Assembly (NCBI GenBank): GCA_964035545.1
Contig: OZ037765.1
Location: 32,487,004 to 32,551,003 of the forward strand
DNA length: 64,000 bases
Direction of reading: 5' to 3'
Source: Bugula neritina
Lineage: Eukaryota; Bryozoa; Gymnolaemata; Cheilostomatida; Bugulidae
The position numbers and the translations under genes are program-made. Under the pieces are notes generated by a model. It saw only the letters and a program-made list of their open reading frames with translations. It did not search any database and was not told where the DNA came from. Positions 48,015 to 55,351 of the stretch are shown here, in pieces (within the stretch, counting starts at the first letter, position 1; every line of letters begins with the position of its first letter).

Positions 48015-49385
48015 CAAAATAAATGTCATGGTTAATATTTGCTAATGCCACTACCAATAAACTAATTAACTGCTTACTCCTAAGTTATAACCAGTCTAAC
48101 TACTTAAATACAATAATCAATTGCAGAGGGGAAATAGAATACAAACCTGGGGAGCTTGTAAGGCATTCATGATTGGCAGGGTGAGAGAAGAGTATTGAAC
48201 AGGTGCCAGCAGGTGCTCTTTACTAGCTATGACACCTTGCAACATGTCAAATACGACAACCTTTACAGGTGTTAAACTCAGCACAATGCCAGACATTCTT
48301 TGGTGACTAAAACACAATGGTGTAAATATGAAAAGAAACTGAATACGTTTTCAATAACTTACTATATTATGATAAACATATGGAATAAGTCAATCTTTAG
48401 TAGAGTTAGAAAAAGTTATTAAGAAAAACAAAAACGGTTTGTGAACCATACAATTCATGGATTAAATCAAATAAAACACCCGAAGACTTAGTAGAATGAT
48501 ATTTTATATATAAACCAACAAACTTAGCCTACCAAGGGAGGATGAGAACGGAGTTGTCTGAACATTGGAGCTGTAAATCAGAGGGCAGACAACTACCAAT
48601 GACTAGTTTGGGAGGCATGAAGTGAACTCTTAATACAATGTTAGCTTCAGTTCCTAAAATAAGAATTACTTCTCAATACAATTAATGTAATTTCTTTGTC
48701 TACACATATATATATATGTATACATAACAATGTGGAGTTTCAAAGGATAATGTCAGAAACTAGAAAATATGTATTTAAGCAGCTTTTGATTAAAAGCATA
48801 CCATTGTCATACCAATAATATGCTAGGGCACCTTACCAATGTTGACATGATATGCTAAGGGCACCTTACCAATGTTGACATGGTATGGAACTGCCCACAC
48901 ATCTGCTAGCTGTGAAGAGTTGTGTCCACCTGCTCTAGTCTGCCAATACAGATGTCCATTAGAGCCACAACATCTGTAGCCTAAGATTTCTCTACCATCA
49001 TCAATTATAGTCTGAGTTTCTATGTATCTCCACTCAGCATTACAACTGATGTATTGATACGAAGAGACTTTGCCATCTTTGAAGATCTAAATATATATAC
49101 ACATAATTATTATACTATATTATAAGAGTTTGCACAAAAAAATAAATTTGGAATAAAATTATTGTGCATATTATGATCAATATTTTAGCCTAAACTGATT
49201 TTTCAAACCTCAACAGACAAGTGAAACTGGTATTTCAAGTGTATTAAGAGAAGAAACTAGTGCTGTACGCTACAAATAATACTTACTATAAAAAAGAGTC
49301 TGTACTGATGGTCAAATACACAATCAACTATCTCACTATCAAACTGTTCAGGAAAAGAAGAATTGGTAGACTGAATTCTTTTAAC
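34793..49385 (-). CDS. Unnamed conserved-looking protein, fourteen exons, N-terminus not found
   Basis: Exons in order: 49385-49287, 49086-48870, 48653-48533, 48306-48147, 47595-47369, 47017-46855, 46473-46345, 46035-45960, 45553-45498, 45014-44861, 37570-37458, 37154-37086, 36111-36005, 34952-34793. All phases agree, giving about 616 aa without the start. The N-terminal part resembles a beta-propeller in character: alternating strand-like segments such as LLLLCSDGAVWIGEI and ILLGDILVFTDDQFTEIR. The C-terminal third looks helical (SIYKLIDTVSEDNVESVVSK; LCILRSSCESRILHIIGLLK). Such an architecture is typical of coat, pore and tethering scaffolds, but no family could be named and I assign no function. 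Intron 37571-44860 is filled by satellite and a retrotransposon. Confidence 0.7.
35046..35469. mobile_element. Foldback MITE, full copy with about 190-bp inverted arms
   Basis: It begins TGGGTCATTTTAATAATTTA after a TA and ends with the inverse (AAATGACCCA) before TA, consistent with a TA target site. The two arms are long imperfect inverted repeats around about 35255 and share TTTTAATTTTGCTT and its complement. No coding capacity. Partial relatives lie at 46618-46841 and 63848-64000. Confidence 0.85.
35874..35996. repeat. GA microsatellite with G-rich interruptions
   Basis: (GA)n run of about 120 bp interrupted by GGGGGGACGGGGAG and a similar G-rich block. It ends about 9 bp into the intron that follows the 36111-36005 exon of the minus-strand gene. 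Confidence 0.95.
36129..36200. repeat. 33-34-bp duplication near a 3' splice site
   Basis: ACCATGTGACTAGGTGTCTG plus CAGGTGTCACAAC occurs twice, starting about 18 bp upstream (gene strand) of the acceptor at 36112. On the gene strand each copy contains ACACCTGCAG, an acceptor-like word. Confidence 0.8.
37165..37330. repeat. Four-copy 39-bp minisatellite near a 3' splice site
   Basis: Units containing CTGTATGTGCACAGTGGAGA and GTAATTCATAGG. They begin about 10 bp upstream (gene strand) of the acceptor of the 37154-37086 exon. Confidence 0.85.
37598..39202. repeat. 15-bp AT-rich satellite, left block
   Basis: More than one hundred units of TATAATATAATGTAG with GTGG, GAAG, GTAA and GAGG variants. 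It fills the intron from 28 bp upstream of the exon 37570-37458 acceptor to the retrotransposon insertion. The 367-aa Tyr/Thr/Leu frame over it is an artefact of a 15-bp period. Confidence 0.97.
39203..39740 (+). repeat. 5' LTR of retrotransposon 1
   Basis: 538 bp, from TGTCACAAATTCTGAG to CAGTTTTGTGACA, with short inverted TGTCACAA/TTTTGTGACA ends. It carries TATAAATA at 39523-39530, AATAAA at 39610-39615 and heat-shock-element-like dyads upstream of the TATA box. Confidence 0.95.
39472..39530 (+). promoter_or_regulatory. LTR core promoter with heat-shock-element-like dyads
   Basis: AGAATCTTCT (39472-39481) and GAGAATGTTCTAGAG (39496-39510) match nGAAnnTTCn, the core heat-shock-factor site; a further GAATGTTC lies at 39271-39278. 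TATAAATA follows at 39523. The same block recurs in the 3' LTR about 3,867 bp downstream. Binding is inferred from the motif only. Confidence 0.6.
39743..39760 (+). other. Primer-binding site, tRNA-Pro-like
   Basis: TGGGGGCTGCTCCGGGAA starts two bases after the 5' LTR. It closely resembles the tRNA-Pro primer-binding site of retroviruses, differing by a swapped GC/CG in the middle. It would prime minus-strand DNA synthesis. Confidence 0.75.
39837..43010 (+). CDS. Gag-protease-integrase polyprotein of retrotransposon 1 (1057 aa)
   Basis: Residues about 20-140 are a charged coiled coil with tandem KADQEAMALKV-type 12-residue repeats. About 150-300 is a capsid-like helical region. Two CCHC knuckles lie near 338-351 (CFICKDKSHIARNC) and 358-371. 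The protease DTG (RDTGCGC) is near 451. A linker with VTTRAQA leads to the integrase H2C2 domain (about 637-680) and a core with LIGPI, SDQGTQF and VEKFNGT, whose last Asp-Glu spacing is 35 residues (DD35E intact). A basic C-terminal domain (PGDKVLILLP, MHWQGPF) follows. No RT motif (YxDD) is present. The frame ends nine or so codons into a junction where another frame continues as RNase H tail. The element could make particles and integrase but needs RT in trans. Confidence 0.9.
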   Translation: MALLERVTQMGKDLGLVEDKLIAFVEKNLPIVAAQEEKEKDREERRLEREAEKIRQENEKALMEMKIKADQEATAFKVKADQEAMALKVKADQEAMALKVQADQEAEERRQRHELDMEKLKANTSLEHSRHESTRLEIANKPKPKIPFFDEKVDEMDSYLERFEWVAEGCNWDKGDWPYHLSQYLRGTATEAYIRLSPTDRRDYKKVKEALLERFNLTQEGYRKKLREAEAYEDETPAQLFTRIETYVHKWVELSGGMDIAKLVATEQFISSCPDDLAVHLKQSSYNSSEDMCDAASLFLHARGRKLAKTKKTNTKRMENTPAGSMNAEQGSKSDGACFICKDKSHIARNCPRRAKKYCSHCKMNNHNTSDCRKYGGRSVHAAAAIATTQNKTMVTDPGISSKVEEPTEITVNGKKFVNAAVCKNGPKFKDGGTAIFDAEVNGQRATVMRDTGCGCIVVNAKYVQPQHLTGESVYLKMADASVREAQWALILVRSPFYNGVVKAAVMDKTICDLLIGNVDGARSADQPLENWKDCAVTTRAQAVKEKSGDKPLMIDSNANPLSIGKDEIARLQRDDPTLERFFDAKEVKEKKGCTTRFVVRNKILYREYTDSKSVSVKPVKQLMVPSSLRKEVLQKAHDCIMSGHLGVKKTTDRVLSNFFWPGLNGDVVRFCQSCDICQKTVKKGSVMKVPVQETPLIDTPFKRCAIDLIGPINPPSEKGHRYILTLVDYATRYPEATPLKNIDSATVAEALLDIYSRVGIPEEVISDQGTQFISDYMKEFTRLLDMRQLPTSPYHAMANGLVEKFNGTLKSMLKKLCAKEPRQWHRFINAALFAYREVPQESTGFAPFELLYGRTVRGPMNILRQLWTKEDTADEVKTCYQHVFELRERLDDMMEMALASLKDSQKRYKHYFDKKAKQRDFKPGDKVLILLPTNGNKLLMHWQGPFNIEEKVRLNDYIINIRGKRRTYHANMLKKYFERETPTDSMTVGAVMTLDAAGAGIIDHDKEREESQDDLLDLYSKKQQNDEMGYVFTELQNQGGVNQRKGQCWSRLSKPN
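42934..43023 (+). pseudogene. RNase H C-terminal remnant after integrase
   Basis: In a different frame from the polyprotein, 29 codons read LQNFRIKVESIKGKDNVGAD then YLSRIDSEF and stop. This is the typical end of Ty3/gypsy RNase H (NFxIxxIKGKxNxxADxLSR). Its place after integrase and just before the polypurine tract shows that the parent element had RT-RNase H downstream of integrase, and that a deletion removed RT and most of RNase H. Confidence 0.85.
43059..43069 (+). other. Polypurine tract of retrotransposon 1
   Basis: AGAATGGGGGG(T) lies directly before the 3' LTR; it would prime plus-strand synthesis. Confidence 0.75.
43070..43607 (+). repeat. 3' LTR of retrotransposon 1
   Basis: 538 bp, apparently identical to the 5' LTR by eye, followed by the target duplication GTATA. 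Confidence 0.95.
43608..44842. repeat. 15-bp AT-rich satellite, right block
   Basis: Same unit as 37598-39202. It ends about 18 bp inside the donor of the 45014-44861 exon, so the intron is satellite almost from splice site to splice site. A block of roughly 385 bp (about 44420-44803) looks identical to 37817-38200, including rare variants (AGTAAAATA, TATACTG, TATATTATAATG), showing a higher-order duplication. Confidence 0.97.
46618..46841. mobile_element. Half copy of the foldback MITE family
   Basis: Matches the right arm of the 35046-35469 element (CAAGCAAAATTAAGAAGAAC, TGATTATTTAGGTGT and terminal AAAATGACCC). It ends about 13 bp from the donor of the 47017-46855 exon. Confidence 0.8.
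47906..48010. repeat. AT microsatellite
   Basis: (AT)n of about 100 bp with a few CACA interruptions, in the intron between the 48306-48147 and 47595-47369 exons. The rest of that intron shows nothing. Confidence 0.95.
48822..48885. repeat. Duplication spanning an exon-intron junction (two donors)
   Basis: ATGCTAGGGCACCTTACC plus AATGTTGACATG is followed at once by a near copy (ATGCTAAGGGCACCTTACC plus AATGTTGACATG). On the gene strand this duplicates the last bases of the 49086-48870 exon, its GTAAGG donor and the first intron bases, leaving two donors about 33 bp apart. Confidence 0.85.
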
Positions 49386-51277
49386 CTGCAAAATAAATAT
49401 ACTTATTAAAACAATCAGTAAATCATGTGCCCCAAATGCTGCATCATAATTTGACTGAAAATTCAGTTTAAAGGCCTGGCCACACACTCGTGAGAATCAC
49501 ACGGAATTGTCTATTTGACACGAAAAAACAAACGTACGACAAAATTTGAGGAAATTCAAACGAAATCGTCTTTGTTGGGTTAAGCTTTAAGATAGACATT
49601 GCTGTTTTGCTGAATTAAAAATGATTTACTACAACTGGTGCACCGTCATTAAGTGTTCTATTGCCCCAACATTACAGATACAACATTGCAACGAGTACCC
49701 AGCTTGAAATAAGCAAGTATACGATCAAGTGGAAATATTAGTCATTAATTAAACAATCAGCATACTCTGTTTTGTGATTTGCATATTCTGAAGTATTCAA
49801 GACGGTTCCGTTGCTTACTCAGTACAAACAGATGATGAGCAAAGCACCAGGTTAAAACTCTGCTGGACTCCATGACACATACTTCTAAAATCAAAGATTT
49901 GCTCTTTAGCACTATAAGTTCATGTTAAATAACAGTGTGATAATGACACAGAAACGTTGGCATTGACTCCGTTAATGGTAACAGTGATAGTGATGCTCAC
50001 AATCACTTAGTGATGGTTAGTGTTACTTCTACTAGTAATGCCAGTTACAATTACTGTTAGTGTCACTAGTAATACTTACAGTAATAGTAATACTATAGTA
50101 TAACTATAAATATTACATTTACTTACTACTGTACATTCAATACTAATATTAAATGCAATACCTATATCAAAACTAAAAGTAACTGTAACAGTAACACTAT
50201 TAGTCCTAGTAGTAGTAGTAGCATGTACTCAAAGGCGATCATTTTATTCTTTGCTTTAGTCTAAGTCTTACAGTTACTATTGGTATAAGTATAAATATAA
50301 GTGTTGGTAATAGTATGGTCACATTTTCATTGCTGATTGCTCATATTTTCATTGCTCCCACTACCGCTATCAGTATCACTATCACTTCCTTTAAGCTTAA
50401 AATAAAACTGAATTACTCAGTAAATGATAATCACAATTATAATGATGATAACTATTGACTTAGACCAAGACTAATCACTAATGATTAATCGCTAAATGAC
50501 TAATGACTAATGAGTAATCACTACCAGTAATGACTAATAGTAATACTAATAGTAATACTTATACTAACAGCAAATGTAATACTAAGTCTAATAGTAATAG
50601 TAATACTAATAGTAATAGTAATACTAAAACTAAAAGTAATAGTAATAACTAATAACTAGTGAGTAATGACGCAAACTCATAGAGAGATGAGTGATGACTG
50701 TCTAATGACTAAGTCTAAAGCCACGAAACATGGTAATGGTCTGATTGTTTTACCGAATAAAGTCACTGTACGAAACAAGATAGCTGTTTAGGAGAATGAT
50801 TTGAATGAAAATCATTGCAAAAAGTCTAATTTTAAACTGAAGTCATCGACGAGGATCTTGATGTAACCACGCCCACTGTAAGGTGCAGTTGGGATATTCT
50901 TAGACAGACAACTCCGGCAACTAACAAGTAAACTAAACGTTTACATTGAGCTTGTAATTGTTTTATTGTAGCTTTAACAAGCATATATTTTTATTTCAAT
51001 CACACCCTCTGATTCTATAAGCATTTTAAAGTTGAGCATTTTTTAGATTATGCATTTTGAGCATTAGGTTCTTCAATTCGAGTGCAGGTATGAGATGTGA
51101 TTATATTGTGGTAGATTTTAGTGGTGCAAGTATTATTGTATTAATCGAAAAGGTTCACTTCATATTGTTTATTATCTTGTGAGTTCGACACTGTCGGAGT
51201 GTAGCTATGGACAGCAGTGGCACCACTAGTAACCACCAATCAGGACAGTCACACTAATTGATAGCAGGTGGAGCTAG
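49386..51277. other. Upstream region of the unnamed gene, ACTAAT-type arrays
   Basis: The first exon and promoter of the minus-strand gene should lie here, but I could not identify them. 50030-50660 is rich in TAGTAATACTAATAG-type words like those around PKMYT1 exon 1. A GGCCTGGCCACACA-containing stretch at 49476-49600 may be a decayed transposon end. Confidence 0.4.
50030..50660. repeat. ACTAAT/AGTAAT-type low-complexity array
   Basis: Clusters of ACTAATAGTAATACT words at 50030-50110, 50195-50220 and 50525-50660, of the same composition as 11880-12060 and 13010-13430. Confidence 0.65.
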
Positions 51278-51629
51278 TGTAGTAATTTGTGCAATTACTG
51301 AGCGTGAGTTATTTACTTGCGTATAGTTAGCTGGTTATTCTGTTATCAATTACTGAGGTAGCTGTCGAGTAATTATATTTATTATCCACAATAAAGCATA
51401 AACCAAACATCACATCAAATTATCCTATACAAGAGTCAACTACTAACACATGTTACTACTACAAGCCTCCGCTTACAACAACGTGATATAATCTTAATAA
51501 CCCGGGAAGTGTCACGTGACTCGGAAGCATATCTTCCGGAGCTGCTAATTGGTTGCTACATAAGAGTCTAAGTATTCCAAGAATAGGGAGAGGGCGATTC
51601 CTGTATTTGTACTTGCACTACTCACTACA
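51278..51629 (-). repeat. 3' LTR of retrotransposon 2
   Basis: 352 bp, apparently identical to 56184-56535. In gene orientation it carries a CCAAT word, a GTCACGTGAC palindrome and an AATAAA signal. Confidence 0.95.
51511..51520. promoter_or_regulatory. CACGTG palindrome (E-box) in the LTR
   Basis: GTCACGTGAC is a ten-base palindrome, an E-box of the USF/bHLH-ZIP type. It is repeated at 56417-56426 in the other LTR. Use as an enhancer is inferred. Confidence 0.5.
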
Positions 51630-51645
51630 CCGTCCCCCCCAGCAG
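51630..51645 (-). other. Polypurine tract of retrotransposon 2
   Basis: On the minus strand a CTGGGGGGGGACGG tract directly precedes the 3' LTR. Confidence 0.7.
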
Positions 51646-51919
51646 AAAGCCCTACTTTCTGATAACACAATAAAAAAACATAATGAAAAACCATACAATA
51701 ATCCAAAAAGGAAAATATACATAAGTAAACCCACAAGGAGTAAGAAAAGAAATAGTTAAACACGACAACGTTTACATTAGAAGACAACAGGGTGATCGAT
51801 CACACACATCTAGTCAGCTATTAAGAGAGAGGGTGCTTACCAGCACGCGGGCCAATGTCGGAGCGCTCGTCACATTCCAAACGAGTATCGCTCAACGAAG
51901 GTGCCTACCCCAGGCATTC

Positions 51920-52967
51920 TCATTGGTTGGACTCTGCTTCTTGTAGCGACCGTGCTCTGTGTCGAGCCTGTCGGGCCCGTAGCCGCCTCTTCAGTCGTCC
52001 CACTGAGTCCTTCAACTGGTATAGACCTGTCGTCGTATCCAGCAAGTCAGGGACAAGTTGTGTGAACTCGGCTTGCAGTCTTAGAAGCCGCTCTTCTACG
52101 TTAGCCAGCTGGCTAGGCCTTGGTGGGGTTATAGGGGTCTCCGTTATACGGGATATGGTTGTTTCTTCTACTTCTGGGGTGTTGCTAGGGTTGACGGGGG
52201 TAGGAGGTGGGCCCTGAACCATAGGGGACTTATGGCGGGCAGATAGTAACAGTACGTGAAACCCTGACGTTAGTGCGGCCAGGGTAATAGCCTTCCTGAT
52301 GACTGGCTTGATGGCATCCAGGTATAGGGGGAAACTGTCTTCATCAACAGTGTGGTTCTCTCCGGCGAAGCAGCTTAGCTTATGTACTGTCACGGGATAC
52401 GGGTAGACGTCGTGGAACCCGCAGGGACAGAAGTGGAGTAGGAAATGGGCATCTACATGTAAACGCAAGAAGCGGTGCGACGGGCACTCCTCAAAGCAGA
52501 CCTGGCAGGTTCGGTGTGGTCCACTGGGTCCCCAGGCTTCTTCAATTCTCCTCTCTGTCGTGGGTGACACCCAACGGTGTCGTCGGCGGAGTACTACTGG
52601 TATGCCATTCTCCATTACAGGCTCTTCTTCCATAGACAGAGAGGTTGGCTGGTCCCGTGACCGGGAGGTGGTCACTCGAGTATGATCTGAAAGAGTAGCA
52701 GTGTTAAAGGTTATACACTGAGACACCGTCGGCGTGTACAGCCTGACCGGTACTCTGTTCAGTTACACTCGTGAGATTCAGGCTAATGAATAGTTGATGG
52801 AGAACACACTCGCTATGACAGATTATTTAAAATCAAAGTCGACGTGTATTCCCACCACTGTTTATCATTATCGAATCTCCAGCTAGCTAGTGTAGCTGAC
52901 TGATGCAGTCTAGTTATCGTACCAAAAACATAATTAACTCACCCTTCGATCCAGAATAGTAAGACAT
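51920..52967 (-). CDS. Spliced accessory ORF of retrotransposon 2, zinc-finger-like
   Basis: The long minus frame 52726-51920 lacks a natural start, but a short exon 52967-52943 (MSYYSGSK plus one base) ends in a GTGAGT donor and joins in phase to an acceptor at 52686, giving MSYYSGSKDHTRVTTSRSRD and about 262 aa. Residues about 65-115 hold a Cys/His cluster (CQVCFEECPSHRFLRLHVDAH, then FCPCGF...HKLSC) that resembles paired C2H2-type fingers. The C-terminus has a coiled coil (NVEERLLRLQAEFTQLVPDL) and a basic Arg-rich end. Position after pol and expression by splicing match env or accessory genes, but there is no signal peptide or membrane anchor, so I do not call it env. Function unknown. 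Confidence 0.72.
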
Positions 52968-52990
52968 TTTGGAATGAAAGTGGTATCTGA

Positions 52991-55351
52991 TTACTGTTTA
53001 CTGGCACGTCTACTCTCGACTGCATCAACATAGGAAAAGACCGGACAGCGTGGTTGTGAAACGTGACTAGGGCTTTTCACTTCCAGCGGATGAATCTCGT
53101 GTGAGATTCCGCCGAGGCAAAAGTTGAGATTCTCGTGGTGATCACAACTCCCACGGCTCTTTGCCTGTTTTCCCATGCGAGGCCTCTCTAGACTTTTGTT
53201 ACTGCCGCTTATACCGCGGTCACGTACACAGTCTCTGAGACACGCTGGAAGTTGCCTAGTGTGTGGTGCTGGTCCTATGTTGGCATCTCCTTGCGGAGCC
53301 CCTCCCACGGGGGGTTTTTGCACTTCCGGACCTGTTTCTGGTTCCGGAAGTGGTGATGATGGCAGGCTTGACGTTGGGGGCGGTGGGCGCACTTTCAAGG
53401 ACGGAAGTGGCCTTTCTCGCCTCGCCAAGTCTTCCTGACGTGTCATGGAGGTGTTTCCGGCCAGGTTGACAGTCTCCGCCTGCCGAGACCTTCTCGCACA
53501 ATGCGTCTGCCGCCCCGCTTCACCAGGGAGACGGCTATGCTTGTTGGTCTGGCAGACTTTGCACCGTCTCACTCTGCGTCGGATATCCCGTTCCATGTTA
53601 GGCCAGTACCACCGGAGTTGTAGCTTGGTGACCACCCCTTGGACTCCTCCGTGAGTCTCCTCGTGAGTGTCTTGTATCAACTTCCGGCGGATGGCAACTG
53701 GGCAGACAACCCTCTTCCTGGCTGGCTGTCTGCTGTTGGTGGCCAAGGTCATGGTTAGCAGACCATCTGGCCCGACCCGCAGAGAGCTCCAACGTTGACA
53801 GTACAGCCGTAACTCGGCGCATCCCTGTCGCCGTTGTGTACTACTGGGTCGTCGCCCCTCCTGTTTCGCTCGGTACACGTCGGCTACCACCCCAGGAAGG
53901 CATTCCTGGAGCTTCGGCAGCTCCCTAACGTTACCAGCCCATACAGGTTTGGCGCGGAGGCTCTGGGCAGCCTCCGGGGGCGTGTCAGCCCTCTGTTGAA
54001 GTGGCTGAGCAGGGGCGGTCCTCGCCGCCCGCGGTACCTCACGGCAGCCTGCTCTATTTAGGCGGGCTCCGTGGTCTGTGTGGCTGAACGCCTCACTGTA
54101 CCCATGTGGCAACCTAGCCATAGCCTGGCGCTTCCCGTTGCCTGTGCAGCCACACGTCCCTGGAGGAGGGGAGGCGTGGGTTGGGACGGTCCTCCGCCCT
54201 TGAGACGGGCTCTGTTGAGGACCTTCCGTCGTAGCTCCCGACGACGGCCCAATGGCTTCCTCCTGAACAGGATGGAAGCGACCCAGCATGGATCTGGGTG
54301 GTAGGTCTACTGTCTCTGAGAAGGGGTTGACACACTGCACTGAGATCTCTCCTTGCCCCGTGAGCCGGCTAAAACTACGGGCAAGTTGGACTCTCGAGTG
54401 CGTACTTTCGACAACTCCCAACTTAGAGGTTTGGCCACCGTCTACCTTGCAGCGGACGGTAGCCCGGGAGCGGCCTGGTATAGTACAGCTCCGTACTACC
54501 TGCACTGCTCCCGCTAGAGGACGACCAAACTTACCGACACAAGCGAGCTCCTTGTCGCCCATGATTATCGCAGATTTACTGAAATCGATGCGACAACCGT
54601 GTCGTTGTAAGAATGGCATCCCGAGGATAGCATCCTCGTTGAGCTGCCCGACGATAAACGTCTCCTGGATGGCCTGGTTACGGACGTAACCAGTTAGCTC
54701 AATAATGCCGTAGAAGGGAATGCACGACCCGTCTGCCAAGGTGCCATGATCCCCCTCGTACGGTGCCAACCTGTCCTTGACCTTAGCGCTGAGGGTGTCA
54801 AAGAACTGACGGCTAAGGAGGTTGGTGGTGCAGCCGGAGTCCAGGAGGAAGTTGGCAGGCTTGCCGGCTAACTTCCCTGGCAGGAAGTAGCTACTTCCGT
54901 GCGGCTGCAATTGAGTGTGCCGTGGTTGCACCTCCCTCGCTGTGGGTCGAGGGGTCCACGGTTGGCGGCGACTATTGACCAGCTGCCGAGGTTGGGGCAG
55001 TACGCCTTGCGGCGCTTGTACCGTTTCCCTCGCAGGCTCTGTGGTCAACCGTCTGCCGGCTCCGTGTTGGTGCCGGAGTGGCGTAGAGGACCCAGGCGGC
55101 GAGTGGCTTGAGCCTACTTGCCGCGGGGGTCGCCACTTCACAGCATCTCCGCGCGGCGCCCAGCGGGGCGACAGACGCGCGGGCCTCCCTGGGTGATTCA
55201 CAGACGGCCCGCAGGAGGTGGGAACATCTGCGGGCCGGGGTAGTTTAACCCTGGTGGGAGTTGAGGGCAGTTTCTCTGGAAATGTCCTGGCCTTCCGCAT
55301 TCCCAGCAGAAATGGTGCCCCATGCCTGGTGATTGTACCTGCGGCCCGCAA
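52991..55351 (-). CDS. Protease and integrase zinc-domain pol fragment of retrotransposon 2
   Basis: Open for 786 codons, overlapping the end of gag and lying in the -1 frame relative to it, consistent with -1 frameshifting. After a Pro/Arg-rich linker comes a retropepsin (NFLLDSGCTTNLLS near 54840; AILGMPFLQRHG). Then follows a stretch that in family members leads into RT (GYSEAFSHTDHGA), but RT and RNase H are absent. The frame continues to the integrase H2C2 zinc domain (HEETHGGVQG, WYWPNMERDI, CKVCQTNK near 53550-53690), after which the catalytic core is missing and a Pro-rich tail runs to the stop. The frame stays open despite the deletions. Confidence 0.8.
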   Translation of the reverse strand: MRAAGTITRHGAPFLLGMRKARTFPEKLPSTPTRVKLPRPADVPTSCGPSVNHPGRPARLSPRWAPRGDAVKWRPPRQVGSSHSPPGSSTPLRHQHGAGRRLTTEPARETVQAPQGVLPQPRQLVNSRRQPWTPRPTAREVQPRHTQLQPHGSSYFLPGKLAGKPANFLLDSGCTTNLLSRQFFDTLSAKVKDRLAPYEGDHGTLADGSCIPFYGIIELTGYVRNQAIQETFIVGQLNEDAILGMPFLQRHGCRIDFSKSAIIMGDKELACVGKFGRPLAGAVQVVRSCTIPGRSRATVRCKVDGGQTSKLGVVESTHSRVQLARSFSRLTGQGEISVQCVNPFSETVDLPPRSMLGRFHPVQEEAIGPSSGATTEGPQQSPSQGRRTVPTHASPPPGTCGCTGNGKRQAMARLPHGYSEAFSHTDHGARLNRAGCREVPRAARTAPAQPLQQRADTPPEAAQSLRAKPVWAGNVRELPKLQECLPGVVADVYRAKQEGRRPSSTQRRQGCAELRLYCQRWSSLRVGPDGLLTMTLATNSRQPARKRVVCPVAIRRKLIQDTHEETHGGVQGVVTKLQLRWYWPNMERDIRRRVRRCKVCQTNKHSRLPGEAGRQTHCARRSRQAETVNLAGNTSMTRQEDLARRERPLPSLKVRPPPPTSSLPSSPLPEPETGPEVQKPPVGGAPQGDANIGPAPHTRQLPACLRDCVRDRGISGSNKSLERPRMGKQAKSRGSCDHHENLNFCLGGISHEIHPLEVKSPSHVSQPRCPVFSYVDAVESRRASKQ

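Noticed and set aside
34793-49385. Assignment of the unnamed gene to GSAP, KNTC1/ROD, RAB3GAP2 or NOL11
   Set aside because: The architecture was suggestive, but none of the characteristic segments of these families matched the exons.
49386-49487. In-frame extension of the first recognised exon (NYDAAFGAHDLLIVLI)
   Set aside because: A good TTTTGCAG acceptor lies at 49386, so the open extension is more likely intron.
49476-49600. GGCCTGGCCACACA stretch as a second copy of the 20637-20977 element
   Set aside because: Only the GGCCACAC word is shared; no inverted end could be found.
51207-51257. Short plus-strand ORF MDSSGTTSNHQSGQSH before retrotransposon 2
   Set aside because: Sixteen codons, no conserved feature, and a likely chance frame at the insertion flank.
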